Shown piece after piece: positions 1 through 12,604 of a DNA stretch of 64,000 bases. Below the pieces are notes generated by a model, which worked only from the letters and a program-made list of their open reading frames with translations, made no database searches and had not been told where the DNA came from. Position 1 is the first letter of the stretch; every line of letters starts with the position of its first letter. This DNA is from Adineta steineri (taxonomy: Eukaryota; Rotifera; Eurotatoria; Adinetida; Adinetidae). The DNA is taken from contig CAJNOI010000091.1 of NCBI GenBank assembly GCA_905250115.1, positions 62,001 to 126,000 on the forward strand, in the 5' to 3' direction. The translations under genes and the position numbers were made by a program.

Positions 1-1427
1 ACCTTCAACAAGTAAATAACCTGAATATTTTATATAGGAAAAATTCCCATTATTCATACCTATGTGATATTTCCAAAAGATAAAATTGCATGATGAAATG
101 AGCAACAATAAGTACTGATCGATTAGTTTGTTTATTGATGCTCTTAAAATATTTTTCTATCGGTAGTATGTTTAGAAAATGTCTTGAGTTTCTTATAGTG
201 AGATTTTATTGTAATTTCACTTTTTTCAATATAATTAATTTTCTTAGATATCCCTCAATCATCAGCATCCACTATTATGCAAACACAATCTCAACCAACA
301 ACAATGCTAACAAGTCAACAACAACAAATGATACAAAATTCTCATCTATTATCTCAACCTGCTCAAAGTTATTCTTATCCAACAATTTCTTCGCCTCAAA
401 ATATCCAGAACAATACCATTCCAAATGAAATTATTAAACAAACTATACATCCTTCTTCTACGCCTACAACATCAACAACAACAACTGCAACTACAACTGC
501 AACTGCACCAGAAACTACTGAAAACAATCATATGTCAATATCACCTTCTGCAACACCTCTATCTCTTCCACAGACAGGTGAATCTGCTCCGCCTTTACTT
601 CCGTCAGATACCCAACCGCCAGTAAGATTATTTTATAATCAAAGATAATTAACTTATTTATTTCTCTTCATAAAATCTTTTAGGTATCAGGTAGTTTACA
701 ACAACTTGAAGTACTTCTTATGAATACATTCAAAAAACAAAATAAAACATCTGGTACAGCTCATAGTAGTGATGGTGAAGCCGCCAATACTACTACACCA
801 TCCGTATCATCTGTTCCAGTGATGAATAATGATGAGAAAAATGAAACCGAAACAATTCCAACTGAATCAACATCTTTACTAGTCGATGAGAAAAAACGAA
901 ATATTACTGATACATTGAATAATTCTAATCAATCTCCTCAACAAACTCAAAATATATCTCAACAATTAAATGAATCAACAACTTTTGATCCATTTATATC
1001 AGACGATAATGGTAATTTACAAGAATTAGAAACCTTATTTAAAAGTACATGTCAAAAAATTCCTGCTAGTGATGATACTATAACAATATCACCACAAATA
1101 TCATCAACAAGTGATGATATATCCGATTTAAAATCTATGATTATGAATATGAGTAAAACTTTATTAAATAAAATGAATATAATTGAAACAAAAATTGACG
1201 AACAGTGTTCTCAAACACGAAAAATAAATCATGTAGTAACAAATACAATCTTACCATCATTACTTGATTTAACAGATATTATTCAAGAAACATCAGTATC
1301 ATCTAATCTCAATTCACATATGAAAAGTAAACTTGAAAATATTCAGACACGCATTCGTACAACACAACAACAACAACAGTACCATCAACAACAACAAAAT
1401 GAAATGAAAGATCTAATGGATATTTAA
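1..1427 (+). CDS. Q/T/S-rich protein with C-terminal coiled coil, 3' part of gene
   Basis: Unrecognised protein whose 5' end lies outside the window. The readable part has an exon ending near base 11 (followed by GTAAAT), an exon from about 248 to 621 and an exon from 684 to the stop at 1425-1427. The 622-683 intron has GTAAG at its start and TTTTAG at its end, and joining keeps the frame. The first ~120 residues are low-complexity Gln/Thr/Ser/Pro. The last ~150 are helical, with a Leu/Met/Ile heptad look (around ISDLKSMIMNMSKTLL), ending in a Gln-rich tail and MDI. This suggests a scaffold with a coiled coil, but no family could be assigned. An internal Met at 277 could be a start, although the frame stays open upstream to a good splice acceptor. 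Confidence 0.6.
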
Positions 1428-2119
1428 ATCTTTTGTCGTTCGTTTATTTAAATATATATGTGTTTGCAACTTTTCTTTTTTTTTTCAAATCCACATGTAC
1501 AGGTTTTCGTTCGTTCTTTTCTTATTGTTCTTTATCTTTACTCTAACAATCATTGTCATACTAGACATATATGTGCGTATGAGATCAAACGATAAAAAAA
1601 AAGAAGAAAAAAAGAAAAAAAATTATCTATTCATAAAAAAGAAAACGGTTATAATCAGCTGGTGTTCGTATTGACCTCAAAAGGTGAAAGATAACTATTA
1701 CTATCAATTGGAAAAAAATTTGTCACCTTTGAAATTTATTAGTCACGATCAAATGTCTACATACTTTGAGTTTATCTATAAATTTGTGAATTTTTCCTTT
1801 GGTGATTTATAAGTCTGTATATCTTTGAAGTTAAGTTTGTTATGGTTTATGATTGTACGTTGCCAAGGTGTCTGTCACAGTCTACTATAGGGCATTGCTA
1901 ACGTATCTGTCATGGTCTATGACGCTCTTCACCTTATATCTACCATGGTCTGTGTCATTTTCTAGCTGATATATGCATGATGGAAGTCGAGAAGACAAAA
2001 CAATGCCAAATTTTTACCTTTCTTTTCATTCGTATTACATATAGATCTGAGCTTGATAAAAATCTATTCTATTGACTAAATAAGTTGAAAATTATTTAAT
2101 CTTCTAAATTCTTTTTTAG

Positions 2120-2191
2120 GTATATCGTGAGTATCAATATATTTTATCAAGTTATCTGGAAGAAAAATATAAGAATGCAGAAAAGAAGTAA
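2120..2191 (+). CDS. Isolated terminal coding exon of unknown gene
   Basis: After a strong acceptor (CTTTTTTAG) there are 23 open codons and a stop. The peptide is polar and helical, beginning VYREYQYILSSYLEEKY and ending in a Lys-rich tail. It lies 32 bp from the convergent RNase H1 stop codon. No partner exon was found between 1428 and 2119, so it may be an alternative last exon of the upstream Q-rich gene or a relic of a lost gene. Confidence 0.3.
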   Translation, partial: VYREYQYILSSYLEEKYKNAEKK

Positions 2192-2223
2192 ACATATACA
2201 TTGAACAGAATAAATTGACTAGA

Positions 2224-3355
2224 TTATTGTTTTTGAGCACCGGCTTTTGCTAAACGATCAGCTTCGTCGTTTCCTTTATTTGATGAATGACCAGGTACAT
2301 ATGTCTAAATAAAACGAACTGATTTATCGAAATTCGTTAATTTTTGTTTTTTAATACATACCCATTTTAGTTTTAACTTCTGTTGAAGTTCATCAATTTT
2401 AACCATAAGATCTTTATTCATAACGGGCTTGTTATCAGTTTTTTTAATCCAATTAGATCTTTTCCATCCATGTATCCATTCGGTAGCAGCTAGATTATTT
2501 AGTTAAATATAATATTTTCAATACGAAATTTTTTATTACATACATTGTATAGTGTATTTACTATCTGTACGAATTTCTAAATGAGTTATACTATTTGATA
2601 TAGCTACTTCCATTGCACTAATTGCTGCCTAAAGTATATTAAAAATATAAAATAAGATTTCTAATACATAGTATTCTCGTACCGCTAATTCAGCTCGTTG
2701 ATTTGTTTGATCACCATATAATCGTTCACTAGTATTCCTATTAAAATAAGAATAAATATGAAAATCCTTTTTGATTGTCTTGTACTAACCATGGATGATC
2801 ATCATCCCAATAAACACCATAGCCAGCTCTTGATCCTACTCGACCATTGGAAAAACAACAACCATCCGAATAGGCTACTTTGTATTCACCTTTTTTGATT
2901 AATAATATTAGTAAATGTATACAGATAATTTTATCTTTCTTTTACCTTGTTCAGTATTACTATCTATGATTGTTAATTTTTGATAGGATGAAGCAACTGA
3001 ATATTTCTTAATAGAATCTTTCATTAAATCTGCTGGAATATTGTTCCATTGTTTAGATTTTTTTACTGGACTTTTCGTTTCACCAGTTTTTTGTATTGAT
3101 ACTTTTCCATTCAAAAATTCTTGAGCTTCGGGATATGTTTTAAATTTTTTAAATTGTGCTAAAAATAATTTCATTTACGTTGATTTTCTTCAATAAAAAA
3201 AAACTTCAGACCTCCAGTAAATTTATCCACTTGTTTATGACATTCATCCCTAAATAATTTAAATTAATTAACACGAAAAAAGAAATTTTATTCTCTTCTA
3301 ACCAAGTATTATAAATTCCAGGTTTTCTGCCCTGTCGTACAACGTAGTAGGGCAT
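2224..3355 (-). CDS. RNASEH1: Ribonuclease H1
   Basis: Hydrolyses the RNA strand of RNA-DNA hybrids. Eight exons, roughly 3355-3303, 3249-3212, 3158-2946, 2889-2790, 2737-2683, 2628-2544, 2489-2362 and 2304-2224, join in frame to about 250 aa. The N-terminus [18 protein letters not shown] and the following [11 protein letters not shown] form the hybrid-binding (viroplasmin-like) domain. A Lys-rich linker leads to the RNase H domain, with catalytic Asp in AYSDGCC, Glu in NQRAEL, Asp in RTDSKY and Asp in GNDEAD. The [16 protein letters not shown] block is typical of the family. The start at 3355 sits where the hybrid-binding domain begins, so there is no obvious mitochondrial presequence. Introns are about 50-60 bp. 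The gene converges on an isolated plus-strand exon. Confidence 0.95.
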
Positions 3356-3596
3356 TTGTTGCAGAATATTTGACAAAAACACCTTCCTGATCTATCAATA
3401 TAACTAGTGCTGACAAACAGCTGAGTATCAATAATAGAGGTAAAGAACGAATGAAAGAGAGAATAAAACAAACTATATTCCTATACTAACGTACAATATA
3501 GAGTGACAAGAGAAGGTTAAATGGTTGTATTCATCCAATCATTTATTTTTCTATAATATAATTTGTTAAATTAAGATTTGTTTTTTTAGATGATCA

Positions 3597-6500
3597 ATGC
3601 ATTGCTGTGATTTTAATTCTTGTATGTCATCCGTTAAACCTTCAATTCAACTTGTAGCTGTATGTCAAAAGGAAAATGTAACACCATTTGATAAACGTCA
3701 AATACCAATTAATATTGATGAAAATCTTATTGTAAATTTCTTTTAATTAATTATTAAATAGAGACAAGAATGTTTCGTGTTTCTTTCTTTTGTTGTGGAT
3801 TAGATGAAACTTCAAGTTGATGATTCAAGCATAACATGTGATCGTCATTATTGGAATAAAACAAATAAAACTTATGAAACATTTATTAAATCATATGAAA
3901 AATTAACTAGTGAAGAATTAGATGAAGCTTTATGTGTATCTATTAGTCAAATAAAAGAATATATTCGTCATTGTGTACCATGTATTGGTTGTCGAACAAG
4001 GTTATATATTTCTTTTCCTTTCTTTTGTAATAATTAATTGAATATCGAATTTAGTGTTGAAAATTTTATTAAAACATTAATAGAGCATCATCATCCTGGT
4101 TTAGAACCACTTGTTATGAATGAAAAAGGTTCGATTACTGTTAAAAAAATGTATAGTTCAAATCCGGATAATATTTATACATTGTGTTATATTCATGGGT
4201 ATGATGAGAAAATAGAAATTCGTTTTATTGATTCCTTTTTTCTTCTAGATCGAAATTAAATTCGTTTATTGAAAGTATTCCAAAATCAAAAAAGAATCGC
4301 CGATGTAATATACATTTATTAGATAAATCAAAATCAATTAAGTAATAACTAACTAAAATCAAATCGAAATAATTTCTTCTCTTTAGTGATTGGGAAATTG
4401 TTTGGGATATGATGAATAAAGAATGTCGTAATGAAGTAACTCTAGTCGAAGCTGATTCTTTACTTGATACACTGGAAAATTATTTACGAAAACATAAGTA
4501 TGAAAATAAAATAAAAAAACAAATGAAATATATGATTATTTTTTTTTTAAAATAGATTTTGTTCGGAATGTAAACTTAAAGTATTAGAAGCATATGATCT
4601 TCTAATGGATAATACAGATTATAAACATCAAGAACAAAAAGGATTTTGTTCAGCTTTATATGAAGGTAAAATTATTGAGGTTAACTTAAATGAACTTCAA
4701 ATCTGAAGTTTTTCGACAAACTGTATGCTTTTTTCTTGAACATCACCAATCGACTCACGAAGTGATACCCTCTATTTGAGCTCATATTTTGCGCATAGAT
4801 AGGGCTCATAGTGTAGATAAAAACCCTTAAAGGATTCGTCCCATTAGCTTGTTTCTGTCGAGATATAGAAGTTTTCGTGAATTTCCCTTTTTTTCGAGTC
4901 AAATCATATTTTAGAATTTCGACTCGAGACTTTGCCCAAATGAAGGTCTTAACTGGACTAGTTTTCAAAAAACATTTCACAAGTTTTGAAGAAAGTCTCT
5001 CCGAGTTATGAATTTCTCAAGTTATAAGCGGGTGTTCCATAGATACTATACAAAACAGGCAATCTTGAAAATTCATAACTCGGAGAGATTTTGTCTAAAA
5101 CCTCTGAAATTTTTTTAAAAAGCTAGTCTAGTTGAGACCTTCATTTGCGCAAAGTCTCGGGTCGAAATTCTAAAATATGATTTGACTGAAAAAATAGGGT
5201 CCCATAAGGGAAATTCACGAAAATTTCTATATCTCGACAGGAACAAGGTGATGGGATGAATCCTTTTAGGATTTTTATCTACACTATGAGCTCAAACAGA
5301 GGGTATCACTTCGTCAGATTTCCTCGTCAGCACAGCTCAGAGTATCTATTAGAGCAATCAAAAACAGATGATTACAGTTTTTCGCGAAAACTTAGATATC
5401 CGTAAACTCCAAATTTGAAGCAAATTATACATCAGTCTCTTTTGTTAATAAAAGTTTTTGATTTATGTCTAGGTTTACGTGCATGTACCAATGATAAACA
5501 TATTCATGTTGATCCTAACAAAGAATTCCTTAGTAATTTAATCTCACGTGCTGAATTGGAAATTCGTGATAGTCGACGTGAACGTCATGCTAAAACATTA
5601 GATATTGCTCAAGAAGAAATTTTAACTTGTATTGGAATATATTTATTTGAAAGATTCGATAAAATTTATCGTACAATACGATCTGAAGAACAAACATGGA
5701 AATTATTATTTTATATTGCTATTGATTGTTTAAGATTAAGTATGATATTTATTTAGTTTTATTTAATTTAAAAATAGCATAACTTTAGATTTTGAAAAAG
5801 CGGTCGATCGTAAACAAGATTTTAGTATAACATTAAAGATTTTATGTGATGAATTATGTGAAACAGATGATGTAAAAATTAAAAAAAAACCACAAAAGCG
5901 TTCAAAACGTAAAGATCGACGACAAATAAAAATTATCGAAGTTTGTTTTCTTTTATCGAAAAACAAAAATTTATGTATTATTTCTTTTAGGATAAATCAA
6001 ATGAAATCGATGAAAAAACAATTTTACGAAAAAATTCTCATGAGGATAAAGAAGAAGAAATAATAGATCGTTGTCGAACAAATAGTTGTTGTTGTTCTTG
6101 TGTATGTCAGTATTGTATTCAACGATCAAATTCTCTATCAATTATATATCCAACTAATCCATCGATATCATTAGTTAAATCTCAATCATGTCCATCATCA
6201 TTAATTTCTACATCAGAATCAATAATAAAATCATCCGATCAAGTTATTAATGAACAAACAATACCAATTTCAAGTTCATTAGAAACTCTACTATCATCAG
6301 TCTCAACAAGAGGATGTATTTGTTATGAAAGACTTTTAGGTAGAGACAAGTAATTTTTCTAGTTTTTTTTTATTTCTAAAACTTGTTTTTTAAGCAAAAT
6401 CAATGTCTTGTACCCGTTGTCTCAGTACACGAACTGATCTTGGATATTCTTCAGGTAAACTAAAATTTTACATTATAAGAAATAAAATTTTTCTATTCTA

Positions 6501-7168
6501 GAACAAGATGATACGTGTTTCTTTGGTCCTTGTGAATGTTCCTTAACACCATGTGATACATGTTTAACTGAATGTAAGATATTTCATTGTATTTTTCTTT
6601 TAAAAATCTTCTGTTTTTTTCTAAAGTATCTCATTGTTGTCCACTCCATGAAGAAGATGAAAGTGGTGCATCTGTTTCACCTTGTGATTCTATTTTATCT
6701 AGTAGTGATTATATTCTCCGTGATATATCCACAGGTATATATTTCACTCTCTTTTTTTCTCCTTCTAATCAAAATATAATATAGATTGTACAAAAACAAT
6801 TGAATTATGTGATACAACTCGAAAACATAAAATTAAAGTAATTGATATATTTTTATTATATTCTTTACAAATGACTTCTTTTTATCTTAGTTACAATTAT
6901 CACATGAATATCCGTTTTTTAATATGCATCTAAAACAAATATGGGTAAATTATACTTGAATAAAAAAACTAAATTTTTTATATTTTGTTTTTTACTTCAG
7001 GATGAAAATCCATTGTCGAATATAGATAATGAAATTTATATATCAGATGATGATCTTTATGAATTTTCAATGCTCAATAAAAATGTTGATAGAAAACGTG
7101 CGCAATTACGTGAAATTTTTAAATTCAAATTTCAATCATGGAAACAACGTTTACCATATAAAATGTGA
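3597..7168 (+). CDS. GGNBP2: Gametogenetin-binding protein 2 orthologue
   Basis: About fifteen exons: 3597-3731, 3804-4000, 4055-4198, 4249-4341, 4387-4497, 4556-4665, 5473-5739, 5789-5940, 5991-6339, 6395-6454, 6502-6573, 6627-6734, 6785-6837, 6891-6944, 7001-7168. The product follows animal GGNBP2 almost block by block: LVAVCQKE and KRQIP near the N-terminus, CVPCIGCR, the GLEPLV segment, IPKSKKNRRC, LLDTLENYLRKHKFC, GFCSALYEGLR, ERHAKTLDIAQEE, EEQTWKLLFY, then a Cys-rich disordered region and a conserved acidic end (EIYISDDDL). The family is implicated in gametogenesis and erythropoiesis in vertebrates; its biochemical role is unclear. An acceptor-like TTTTTTTAG lies 6 bases before the ATG. 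The sixth intron (4666-5472) is inflated by a fold-back repeat. Confidence 0.95.
4691..5424. mobile_element. Fold-back (long inverted repeat) MITE in GGNBP2 intron 6
   Basis: A ~730-bp element made largely of two facing arms. Left-arm blocks such as the one ending TTTAGAATTTCGACTCGAGA (4910-4930) recur inverted as CTCGGGTCGAAATTCTAAAA (5155-5175). GTGATACCCTCT (4761) pairs with AGAGGGTATCACTT (5298), and TCATAACTCGGAGAG (5071) pairs with CTCTCCGAGTTATGA (4999). Short terminal inverted repeats are visible: CTTCAAATCTGAAGTTT at 4695-4711, and AAACTCCAAATTTGAAG at 5404-5420. No coding capacity was found; open frames here are palindrome by-products. A clear target-site duplication was not established. 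Related pieces occur near 52.94-53.07 kb and 63.12-63.2 kb. Confidence 0.75.
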
Positions 7169-7530
7169 ACAAAACAAAAAATGATTTCTTTCGTTTTCGT
7201 TTTTTTTCTTTTTCAAACATATATAAGTGAATTTTTCGATTATTATAATATAATCTGTATTCGGAAAATAAGAAAAAAAAAAAGCAAAATAGAATATTTA
7301 CACTTAACAAAAGTTTTCTTTCATTTATTTTAATTTCGTTAAAAATATTGAAAATTGACTTTAAAAACTACCGGAACATGTTTTATTGATATTTAAAAGT
7401 GTTGTTTGTCAAGATGAATATTTCTTTGATGTTTATCCACTTGAGACTGAAAGTGACAATAGTTGTGTTCATTACTTAGCATATGAAGTACTTAGTGGTG
7501 ACTAGATAATTAGAAGAATATGTTCATGTT

Positions 7531-7648
7531 CAGCAGCGGATCTAGGATTTTGAAAGGGGGGGGGGCGATGCCTGGAGCGGGCGACTTTGGCTAAAAACTA
7601 TTTTTTGAATTAAACGCCCCCATCGCTCTCCCCCTAAATTCGCCACTG
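7531..7648. mobile_element. Short hAT-type MITE with 8-bp target duplication
   Basis: A 118-bp noncoding element. Its left end CAGCAGCGGATCTAGG matches the inverse of its right end (CAGTGGCGAATTTAGG) at 12 of 16 positions. It is flanked by a perfect 8-bp direct repeat, TTCATGTT, at 7523-7530 and 7649-7656. A G-run follows the left TIR and a C-rich run precedes the right one. CAG-type termini with an 8-bp duplication are the hallmark of hAT-superfamily insertion, so this is inferred to be a nonautonomous hAT derivative. Confidence 0.85.
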
Positions 7649-9930
7649 TTCATGTTTTATATTAAAGTTGCATTTCGATGTTCTACACATTTACGGCTGA
7701 GATACTTGACAATGATCATGATTTATCAATCACAGTTCTATATTCTAGCTAGATTAACTAAAAATCTGAAGTACATAATCGATGAAAAGTTTTAATTTCA
7801 TTTAAAAATTATTAATCACATATAGAACACTAATTGATTTTTTTTGATTAAAAAGAAATCCATAGAATCAAGTAGAAAATAGTGATTAGTCTTTATTGTT
7901 TACTATTTGATCTACACCGATCGCAAGCAAATGCATATACATTTCAATGTATTACTTTTTATAAAATTTCCTTTGATTTTACTTTTCTTTTCTCTCGTGA
8001 AAAATATTTTTCATTTTTCTAAGTCGGATTCTTTTGTTCTCTCTTTTATATATCAATAGTTATAATTATTAGGTTTTGATAACCATGAAGTTTCACGTAC
8101 ATTCTTTAATATAATATATAACAAAATGAGTAAAATATTGCAACATATTTTTTGTCACAACAAACAAAAATAATTAGTCAATTATATCAATTTTTAGAAG
8201 GAAAATTGTGAAACTTGTTGCATGAATAGACCCATTTTTATATACGAAACTGTAACAAATTATTTGAGTTTATATTAAGTAACAATATATTTGCTTTCTC
8301 TTTTGTAATATATAGTTACATTATAGAAAAGTTTAAAAAATACTATCAATTAGACTCTCATTATTTTTCGTAATTCTGAAATATACAACTACTAGATATG
8401 TTTTTTTCTTGTCTACAATTAATTATAAATAATGATATGAGAAATAAATTTATATTAAATAGTAATTGGTTCGATTGAATTCTTTTTGTCACCAAAAAAA
8501 AAAGAAATAATTTGACATTGTATACCTCCAGCAATTACGTAGTTTTGTCCATTATGTACTCCTTTCCAATTGATTTTTTCTTCTTTTACTTTGTATTCAA
8601 ATACTTCAACTTTTTTGTCTCCATTTAACGACAATTATATGAACATCTATTAAAATGTGTTTGATAATGTATTCGAATACTTGATCAAGTGTTTTTCAAC
8701 TTTGTAACAAGACAAAGAGAAAAAGAACATGTCGACAAACAAAAGTAGTTCGATACATGTTTCTTAACTAATCAATATTATAGCCAGGAGCAATTCTTTT
8801 TATAACAAAAAAAAAAAGAAAATGTATACATCACATCCATATTTATACAAAATCGTATTTGTATTACTAGATAGATCTTTTCTATCTATATATATTTTAT
8901 TAGTGATTAATTAGAAAATAATTTTCTAAGAAATTATTTATCATTATGATGACAGTAAAAGACATTTTTTATCAAGGTTAGATCTATGATTGTATCTCAT
9001 ATACTGCTAACCTTCGTAATGAAAGAAAAAGAAAGAAATTGAAAAGAAGATGCACAAAATCGACAGGCATGTGTATACAGAGTCACCTGTTTGTTGCGCA
9101 AGACTAGTTCATTAAAAAATTATAACGAGCATTGCAATATAAAGGAATGAAAGAAAATATTTTAAAATATATATTTTTTTTATTTTATTCTTATTTTGTG
9201 TCAATATTACTTTAATTTAAATTATTATATATATATATGAATTCAATATTTTAAATAAGAAGAAGAATCCGCTCAACAACTTTTTTTTAACTTAAATTAA
9301 ATCTCTCGATATCATACGCATTTCGTTTTACTAGTCCACCCATTTCTTTTCAATATCTTCGATAGTGTAGTATATAACGATTTATCTATGATTAAATATC
9401 TCTCGTTTCGTTTATATATCCGAACAACGTATCATCCCTGATCAATCAATTTCTTTTTTTAGCTCGCTTCTTATATTCAACCAATGTATATTTTCTCTTT
9501 ACGCTCATTGGCTTGTCGATGTATATACCTATATATTTAAAGGCAAAGAAAAAGAAAGAAAGAGAAAATCGTTTATGATTACTACAAACAACCACTTTTC
9601 TTTTAACATTACTGTCACCTAGTCACAAGCGCATATACATACGCATTCTTGCTTGTACATATACCGTTCGTTTTCTCTATTAAATATTTGCAAAACAATT
9701 ATCACACAAGAAATTGACAAACAGCGAACATAGACTTCGTCACCGATTGGTGGAATAAAAAGACATAGAGAAAGAGAGAAATAAAAAAAAGAAGAGAAGA
9801 GGAAGAGAGAGAGAGAGAGAAAAAAAGACACGACGACGAACACGATCGATTAGCGACTACATTATTGACTACCGACTGTCAAAAGTAAGTAAGAGTAACT
9901 GAGAGTGAAAGCTATACAACAGCAAAAACA
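7649..9930. other. Noncoding interval upstream of goosecoid
   Basis: AT-rich DNA with stop codons in all frames and no exon-like block. From about 9770 it turns purine-rich (GA runs) up to the goosecoid start, probably 5' UTR or proximal promoter. It may hold regulatory sites for the homeobox gene, but I could define none. Confidence 0.5.
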
Positions 9931-12604
9931 ATGTATCAACTTCCGCACTATTCCGATGCGCTCAAACAATTTCCATCGGCTGCACTTCAAGCCTATTTTG
10001 CTAGTGGTGGTGGTAATCCAAATGGTGGAAATCCAATGGTTACTAACAGTGGTCATCATCAATTGGCTGCAGCAGCTGCTGCAGCTGCTGCTGTTGTTTC
10101 ACATAATAATCCATTTTCTATTGATAATATTCTTGGTACACGTCCACGTTTACCAGTACATTTATCTCCTTATTATGCTTCATCATCAACAAATCAAGCA
10201 CAAGCTGCTGCAGATTTCTATTGTAAGTATAGTCAAAAATAATTTTTTTTTCTTTCTTACTCCTATCTAATATCATCAATGAACGTAAAAGGTGTTAAAG
10301 CGAAAACTTATGATATATATATATACATATATATACTATCACATTTTTTTTGTCTATTTGCCTATGTTAAACGTGTTTAATTGTTGGTATGGTCAGTGAT
10401 TCATTATAACTAGATGTTTATTTCCGAATCGTCACCTGTTTTAGTAATAACGTCAAGTTATTCATGTTATTATATTCATTCGAATAAAAAAGTTCAAAGA
10501 GGAAATGATTGTTCATGTAAACATATAATAAATTGATGCTATCGGGGGGTTACAACAGTGTATATAAGATATAAGTTAATTAGAAAAGATTTTTCTTTGA
10601 AAAATGTACGATATTTTAAGAATTAAAATAAATAAAATACAATGGATTAATTTTGTTTTTTTAAAGCATATCCTGCATTACAAAATTTTTTTGCTGCTGC
10701 AACAATGGCTCAAAATCATAAACGAAAACGAAGACATCGTACAATATTTACTGAAGAACAACTTGAACAATTAGAAGAAGCTTTTAATCGAACACATTAT
10801 CCAGATGTTATGATGAGAGAAGGTAGAAGAAGAAAAACAAAATCAAGATTTATATTTTTATTGAAAATTTTATTTTAGATTTGGCAATGAAAATTGATCT
10901 TAAAGAAGAACGTGTTGAGGTAAATATTTCAATATTAATTAAAGATTGCCTATTGGGCTTATTGAAGACCGTGAGAAGCTTTTATCAGTATGTTCGTCTA
11001 ATAGCAGAGAGCACTCGGTAACAATGTCGAGTGGTTAAAAATCGTATTCATTTTGTTTAAAAAAAATGACGAAGAAGAAGAAGTTGATTTCTTATATTGC
11101 CTCGAGGTGACAATACAATCGATCGTTTCGATTGTTGTTGTTGACATGACGACTTTTCTGTTATATTGTTAGTATTGCTTCTTGTCTGAAAGAATCATCT
11201 ATGCTTCTGTCTTTTTTTATTGACAGAAGCAATTGGAAGATTTAGTTCATCGTTTGCCAATTATCCGCTGATTGCTATCTAAATAAACTTGATTGAACTC
11301 AAATGAAAGCAAATGAAAGATCAGCTATTTATATTTAAAACTGATGACAATAGAAGTCAATGAGAGACGAAGCCGGGATCATCCAAAGACAAATCTAGTA
11401 TGCATTTCATGTTCGTCACTCTTATGTGAAGAGATTTTTTCCATTTCCTTTTAACGTCGCCTACTTCATTCCTAGGCTTTGTATTCCATTATATCCGATT
11501 GCTCTTTTCTTTCTTTCTTTGTTACTCAAATAGATCTATATATTGTACGATATTAACAATAATTTCTATTTGTTGTTCTTTCGTTTTGGTATTGTTCAAT
11601 GATGCATTTCTTCTTCTTGTCTATTGCCGCTAATAGGCTAATAATTCACACACACACACACACAAATACATTTTTGGTGCCACTATCAATATACCGGTTA
11701 GATCTTATGATCAAATAAATATATATATCATTTGTATACTTCCGGAAAATAGTCAATTGTATGTTGATACGTTATCGATTCATGTATATAAATGATGTTC
11801 TAGATGGATAATTTGACTTGATTCATTTTTATGCATGATCACACATGAAAGAAAAAAAAGAAATGTACAATGGATATAAATGAACATACCGTAAGACATT
11901 ATGACCAATCGTAGGCATAGACAATCTTGATAGGTTACACCTGCAATCTTAGTTTTTTCTTAGAAGAAAATTTATTATTGATTGAAATTTAAAAAAATGA
12001 TTTTATTTATAGGTTTGGTTTAAAAACCGTCGAGCAAAGTATCGGTGAATAAAATAAAATATTTTTTTTGTACTAAAAATGATTATTTTATTCATTTTTT
12101 AGAAAGAAAAAACGAGAAGTAACAGATAGATGTAAGTATTTGAATATTCTACAATGATTTATTTATATTTTTATGTATGTTAATTAAGGTCGTCGGGAAA
12201 TTTCTGATAAATCTCAACGAACTGATGGTGAAAGTACAGCAACAGGTTCATCAACGCCAAGTGCTGGTTCAAGTTCATCATTAGGTAGTGTTGGTCAAGA
12301 AACGGCAACTAATAATGACCATTCATCATCAACATCACATAATCTTACTGTATGCCCAACAGCATTGATTTCAACAGCAAATAGTAATAGTTCAAGATCA
12401 GATTTATCACCTGGAGTTCAATCAGCACATTCACCAACTTATGGTCAACAACCATTAGCTTTAACAACAACAAATACAAGAATAAATAATAATAATAATG
12501 ACAATAATTTTAATTCTCTTCCTCGAAAAGAGACTTTTTCTATCAATCATATTCGACAACAACAACCACCACCACCTATGCCTGGACCTTTTGTTAAATT
12601 CTGA
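9931..12604 (+). CDS. GSC: Goosecoid-type homeobox transcription factor
   Basis: Six exons: 9931-10222, 10667-10822, 10879-10919, 12013-12044, 12103-12131 and about 12190-12604. The N-terminus carries [13 protein letters not shown], the goosecoid repressor (eh1/GEH) motif, after a poly-Ala tract. The homeodomain begins [20 protein letters not shown] and continues [11 protein letters not shown], then [16 protein letters not shown]. Lys at homeodomain position 50 (WFKNRR) is the paired-like K50 class that binds TAATCC-type sites. Position 56 is Tyr where goosecoid usually has Trp. The C-terminus is Ser/Thr/Asn/Pro-rich and disordered. The third intron (10920-12012) is about 1.1 kb, far longer than others nearby, and could hold regulatory DNA. 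The protein should act in the nucleus as a developmental repressor. Confidence 0.93.

Noticed and set aside
4681..4980. 99-codon minus-strand ORF
   Set aside because: Lies wholly in the fold-back repeat inside a GGNBP2 intron; its frame is a by-product of the palindrome.
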